9,631 nucleotides of DNA, taken from contig JASGMZ010000100.1 of assembly GCA_030156305.1 (NCBI GenBank), positions 1-9,631 on the forward strand. Direction: 5' to 3'. Origin of the DNA: Bacteroidales bacterium. Its GTDB lineage: Bacteria; Bacteroidota; Bacteroidia; Bacteroidales; UBA12077. The notes under the pieces are model-generated. The model searched no databases and was not told where the DNA came from. It was given only the letters and a program-made list of their open reading frames with translations. This document shows positions 6,904 to 9,631 of this stretch, piece by piece (position 1 is the stretch's first letter; every line of letters starts with the position of its first letter). A program made the position numbers and the translations under genes.

Positions 6904-8633
6904 CAGTATTTATTGTTTTTGTATAACCATACAGCATCTAAAACGATCATGGAATCAATGCTAATATCGCGTTTTTTTGCTTTTTTTTCGATCTTTTCAA
7001 GTAAATCCGTGTTGTTTTTTATAGAGATTATCAGGTTTTGAATAATTAGTTCTTTCTTATATTCTGTTGAATCTTTATCATAAATTTCTTTTGCCCTGAT
7101 CATTATCAGTGAATCAATATTTACACCTTTTTCTGCCGCTTTTAATTTAAGCAAAGAAAATTGTACCGAATCTTTTTTAATATTTTCTGTTATATGATTT
7201 AAAATCTCTTTTTCCGAAGGAATGTTATTGTTTTCTTTTTTTTCATATTCTGGTTTAATCTCAACATAAATTCCTTTGCGGGCTTTTTCATAATCGGGTA
7301 ATGTGATTACTTGCCAATACCGTTCAGTTGGCCTTAGCTTAAGGAATGTCTCCCAATATGCTTCTTTGTTCATCCACCAATAATGAATGGCCTGATGGGT
7401 GTATTGCTGAATTTGAAAAATATTAAAAAGAATAAGCACAGATATAAATCCAAAGGAAAAGATTTTTAAATATTTTTTAAAACTAAAGCGTGTAATAATT
7501 GCTCCAAGAGGGATCGCCATAATAGCATATGAATCGATAAAGGACCTTAGCCCAAATGAGCCTCCAAACCACCAGCACCACCACGATGCAAGAATATATA
7601 TATTTATTACAGAAAAAAGGAAAATAGGTATAAACAAACCTTTCCTAAGTTTAGGCAAGGTAAATATTCCAATAAATGCAAAAAGCATTATTGGCGTATA
7701 AACAAACCAACCTTTTTTATAACTAATAAGAATATTTTTTATCTGTGGATTTAAAAAGAAAAATTTACCTCCGATTTCTCCATACGAGAAATAAAATATT
7801 TTACCCGAAACCCAATACCAGTATATAAATTGAGGGATCCATATTAAAATAAAAGCAGATGCCATGATTAGTATTAGCTTGTATTCTTTTAAGAACCACA
7901 GAACTCTGTTTTTAAAATCTTTTATTGATGTAATATTCCAAAGGAAAAATAAAACAAGAACTAAAATATTTGTCGGCCTAATTAAGGTAATTAATCCACT
8001 AACCAGTCCTAACCAGAATATCTTTTTTATTCCGGGATTTTTATAAAACTGAATGGTTAAATAAAGGAATATCGAAATAAGCGTAAAATTATATGCATGA
8101 GGCATTGCAGCTTCATAAGTGTAATAATAAAACAGATTTGTTCCAATACCGATGGCTGTTACAACCAAAGCCACAACATCTTCCTTAAAAAATTCTCGTA
8201 ACGTTTTCTGAAGAAAAATTAGTCCGATAATAACATAAAATAAAGCGCTGAAAACCAAAGCAAATTTATAAGGTAAAGAGTAGCCGTCAGCCTCGTAATC
8301 TGAATTTAAACTGTAAATATGTGCTGCCCCAAAAAAAGGAGAATATAGAAATGACAAGCCCATGGTTGTTACAATTGCCTGTTTATGAGTTGGCGTTTCA
8401 ACAGGCCATATCAAATCCCCGAATTTGTCAATATTATCGCGTCTGAATTGCAGCGTTAGGTCCTTGTAAATAAAAGTAGCTGGTAAATAGGCATAATATG
8501 ATTTAACATCCCATTCAATTACACCATTTTCTCTTTGCCATTTATGATGACTAAAATTTAAAAAAATTGATCCAATCCCAATCATAAGGATACAAATAAA
8601 GGATATGTTTTTGGTAAGAATATTTTTAACCAT
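6903..8633 (-). CDS. Multi-pass GT-C-like membrane protein with a tandem-repeat helical tail
   Basis: The first 410 or so residues of this 576-residue protein are an integral membrane region with about ten hydrophobic helices. After the first helix comes EWDVKSYYAYLPATF (40-54), an Asp followed by an aromatic stretch and a YLPA element, placing D42 where GT-C glycosyltransferases keep a catalytic acidic residue. Later landmarks are DGYSLPYK (116-123), GTNLFYYYTYE (164-174) and a W-rich segment with GGSFGLRSFIDSY (357-369). A role as polyprenyl-phosphate-sugar-dependent glycosyltransferase is inferred from this layout and from the neighbouring GT2 genes; no specific activity is recognised. The soluble tail (about 450-576) is highly charged and contains two related 44-residue units (477-520 and 530-573). 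The ATG lies inside the end of the upstream GT2 gene (8-base overlap), and the stop overlaps the next start by one base, so the three genes almost certainly form one transcript. Confidence 0.75.
   Translation of the reverse strand: MVKNILTKNISFICILMIGIGSIFLNFSHHKWQRENGVIEWDVKSYYAYLPATFIYKDLTLQFRRDNIDKFGDLIWPVETPTHKQAIVTTMGLSFLYSPFFGAAHIYSLNSDYEADGYSLPYKFALVFSALFYVIIGLIFLQKTLREFFKEDVVALVVTAIGIGTNLFYYYTYEAAMPHAYNFTLISIFLYLTIQFYKNPGIKKIFWLGLVSGLITLIRPTNILVLVLFFLWNITSIKDFKNRVLWFLKEYKLILIMASAFILIWIPQFIYWYWVSGKIFYFSYGEIGGKFFFLNPQIKNILISYKKGWFVYTPIMLFAFIGIFTLPKLRKGLFIPIFLFSVINIYILASWWCWWFGGSFGLRSFIDSYAIMAIPLGAIITRFSFKKYLKIFSFGFISVLILFNIFQIQQYTHQAIHYWWMNKEAYWETFLKLRPTERYWQVITLPDYEKARKGIYVEIKPEYEKKENNNIPSEKEILNHITENIKKDSVQFSLLKLKAAEKGVNIDSLIMIRAKEIYDKDSTEYKKELIIQNLIISIKNNTDLLEKIEKKAKKRDISIDSMIVLDAVWLYKNNKY
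6915..7205 (-). repeat. Protein-level tandem repeat in the tail of the 576-residue membrane protein
   Basis: Residues 477-520 (bases 7205-7074) and 530-573 (bases 7046-6915) align without gaps at an offset of 53 residues. Eleven of 44 positions are identical and many more are similar. The shared core is I-x7-I-K-x11-K-A-x6-I-D-S-[LM]-I-x3-A-x3-Y. The units are predicted by eye to be helical pairs with a short turn before I-D-S. The similarity is in protein only; the DNA copies have diverged, so this is an old duplication or a recurrent small domain. Confidence 0.75.
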
Positions 8634-9552
8634 TCTTTTCTTTTATAATGTAGTTTGGCCTTTTTTTATTTTCCATAAATAGTTTTCCAAGATAGTTTCC
8701 TAAAATACCTATCATGATTAACTGAATACCACCAATAAATAAAATACTTATAATTGTTGATGTCCAGCCTGTAATTGCGTTATTTGTAAATACCGAAATA
8801 TAGATTGCATAAAGAATATAAAGAAATGCAATAAATGCAATGATAAAACCTAAGTAAATTGATATCTTTAGCGGTTTAACACTAAAGGAGGTAATTCCAT
8901 CGGAAGCGAAATGAAGCATTTTTGAAAAGCTATATTTTGTTTTCCCTGAAAATCTTTGTGATTCTATGTATTCAAGCTGAATTTGTGAAAATCCAAGCCA
9001 GGGAATCAATCCTCGAAAAAAGAGATACTTTTCATTAAGATTTTTTAATTCTTGTACTACTTTTTTATCTAACAACCTGAAATCCGAAGATCCATTTTCA
9101 ATTTTTATCTCAGAAAAAAAGTTTAAGATTCTGTAATATAATTTTGAAGTAAATCTTTTAAAAAAACCTAATGATTTTGTACGCTTCCTTTTTGTTGATA
9201 CGATTTTATATCCTTGTTGCCATAAACGAATCATTTCAGGAATTAATTCAGGCGGATGCTGCATATCGGCATCCATGCTTATAATACAGTCACCAGTTGC
9301 AAAATCATAACCTGCTTTTAACGCGTTTTGATGGCCAAAGTTACGAGTAAATGAAATATATCTGATATCAATATGTTGTGAAACAAGTCTTTTAATGTTA
9401 TCAAGAGTTTTATCTGAACTTCCATCATCGATAAATATTAATTCAACGTTATATTCCTTAGTATTTTTCGATATTGCATCAAATAATGGTTTGATATTGT
9501 TTTCTTCGTTAAAAGACGGAATAATAACTGAAACTTTAAAATCATTTTTCAT
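8626..9552 (-). CDS. GtrB/ArnC-like polyprenyl-phosphate glycosyltransferase (family 2)
   Basis: Enzymes of this type make undecaprenyl-phosphate-linked sugars (for example glucose in GtrB or 4-formamido-arabinose in ArnC) at the cytoplasmic side of the inner membrane, as donors for GT-C transferases. At 308 residues it has the normal length. Visible motifs are VSVIIPSFNEENNI (7-20), IDDGSSDKT (41-49), NFGHQNALKAGYD (71-83), the metal-binding DADMQHPPEL (94-103), GSSDFRLLD (154-162), FRG (179-181) and RFSGKTKYSFSKM (200-212). Two C-terminal membrane helices (about 228-252 and 264-287) are followed by GNYLGKLF and a basic tail with RPNYI. No key residue appears to be missing. It starts 15 bases after the end of a partly visible upstream gene and overlaps the next gene by 8 bases, so it is internal to an operon that continues beyond the right edge. 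The sugar cannot be predicted. Confidence 0.92.
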   Translation of the reverse strand: MKNDFKVSVIIPSFNEENNIKPLFDAISKNTKEYNVELIFIDDGSSDKTLDNIKRLVSQHIDIRYISFTRNFGHQNALKAGYDFATGDCIISMDADMQHPPELIPEMIRLWQQGYKIVSTKRKRTKSLGFFKRFTSKLYYRILNFFSEIKIENGSSDFRLLDKKVVQELKNLNEKYLFFRGLIPWLGFSQIQLEYIESQRFSGKTKYSFSKMLHFASDGITSFSVKPLKISIYLGFIIAFIAFLYILYAIYISVFTNNAITGWTSTIISILFIGGIQLIMIGILGNYLGKLFMENKKRPNYIIKEKNG

Positions 9553-9567
9553 AACTTGTTGTTTAGT

Positions 9568-9631
9568 TCAAGAGTTAATATCATCAAGTGTAAATCCCAT
9601 TTTTAAAAGATTTTGTGGCTGAAGTATTTTT
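9568..9631 (-). CDS. C-terminal end of an unidentified upstream gene (partial)
   Basis: One minus-strand frame is open from the window edge and ends with TGA at 9570-9568, 15 bases before the start of the GtrB-like gene. The visible tail ends NLLKMGFTLDDINS, which reads like ordinary protein. A second minus-strand frame is also open from the edge and stops at 9584, so the choice rests on the plausible sequence and the operon-like spacing. Twenty residues are too few to assign a function. Confidence 0.4.
   Translation of the reverse strand, partial: KILQPQNLLKMGFTLDDINS

Noticed and set aside
1339..8633. Possible frameshifts in the long A/T runs of the membrane-protein genes
   Set aside because: All frames run uninterrupted through the expected motifs to stops that abut the next gene, so no break is supported.
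9395..9622. 75-residue plus-strand reading frame near the right edge
   Set aside because: It lies antisense to the 5' end of the GtrB-like gene, whose motifs are intact, and its product resembles no protein I recognise. It is a shadow.
1..9631. CRISPR array, tRNA/rRNA genes, insertion sequences, toxin-antitoxin or phage-defence genes
   Set aside because: No regularly spaced repeats, tRNA-like cloverleaf, transposase or integrase motifs, or small paired genes were found on either strand.

Overview
The window looks like part of the genome of an anaerobic or fermentative member of the Bacteroidota. The grounds are inferential: an AT-rich sequence (more so in the membrane-protein genes), start codons with no recognisable Shine-Dalgarno sequence in front of them, very tightly packed genes, and a gene for the [FeFe]-hydrogenase maturation GTPase HydF. 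No RNA genes, insertion sequences, CRISPR arrays or integrase genes were seen, and there is no gene-free stretch longer than about 110 bases.

Layout from right to left on the minus strand. A few codons of an unidentified gene end at 9568. They are followed by three overlapping genes: a GtrB/ArnC-type polyprenyl-phosphate glycosyltransferase (9552-8626), a large multi-pass GT-C-like membrane protein with a repeated helical tail (8633-6903), and a second membrane-anchored family 2 glycosyltransferase of the dolichol-phosphate mannose synthase type (6903-5809). The second minus-strand unit holds a PMT/ArnT-like GT-C glycosyltransferase (about 4856-2976), another GT-C-like membrane protein (2973-1339) and hydF (1337-108), separated by only 2 and 1 bases. 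Between the two units, one plus-strand gene (4937-5812) encodes a YbhN/AglD-like protein of the lysylphosphatidylglycerol synthase transmembrane (flippase-like) family. It is divergent from the second unit across an 80-base gap and convergent with the first unit, and its stop codon overlaps that of its neighbour in a single TTAA.

Working model (inference): the two GT2 enzymes load sugars onto a polyprenyl phosphate on the cytoplasmic face, a transporter (possibly the YbhN-like protein) moves the lipid-linked sugars across the membrane, and the three GT-C-like proteins use them on the outer face to decorate a surface glycan, lipid or protein. Polymerase, Wzx and initiating transferase genes are not in the window. 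hydF has no obvious role in this pathway but sits directly behind the last membrane-protein gene, so it may be co-transcribed with it. The closest things to novelty here are the repeated tail of the 576-residue protein, the roughly 50-residue insertion in one GT2, the probable C-terminal beta-sandwich domain on the PMT-like enzyme, and the hydF arrangement. I do not see convincing evidence of a wholly new system.
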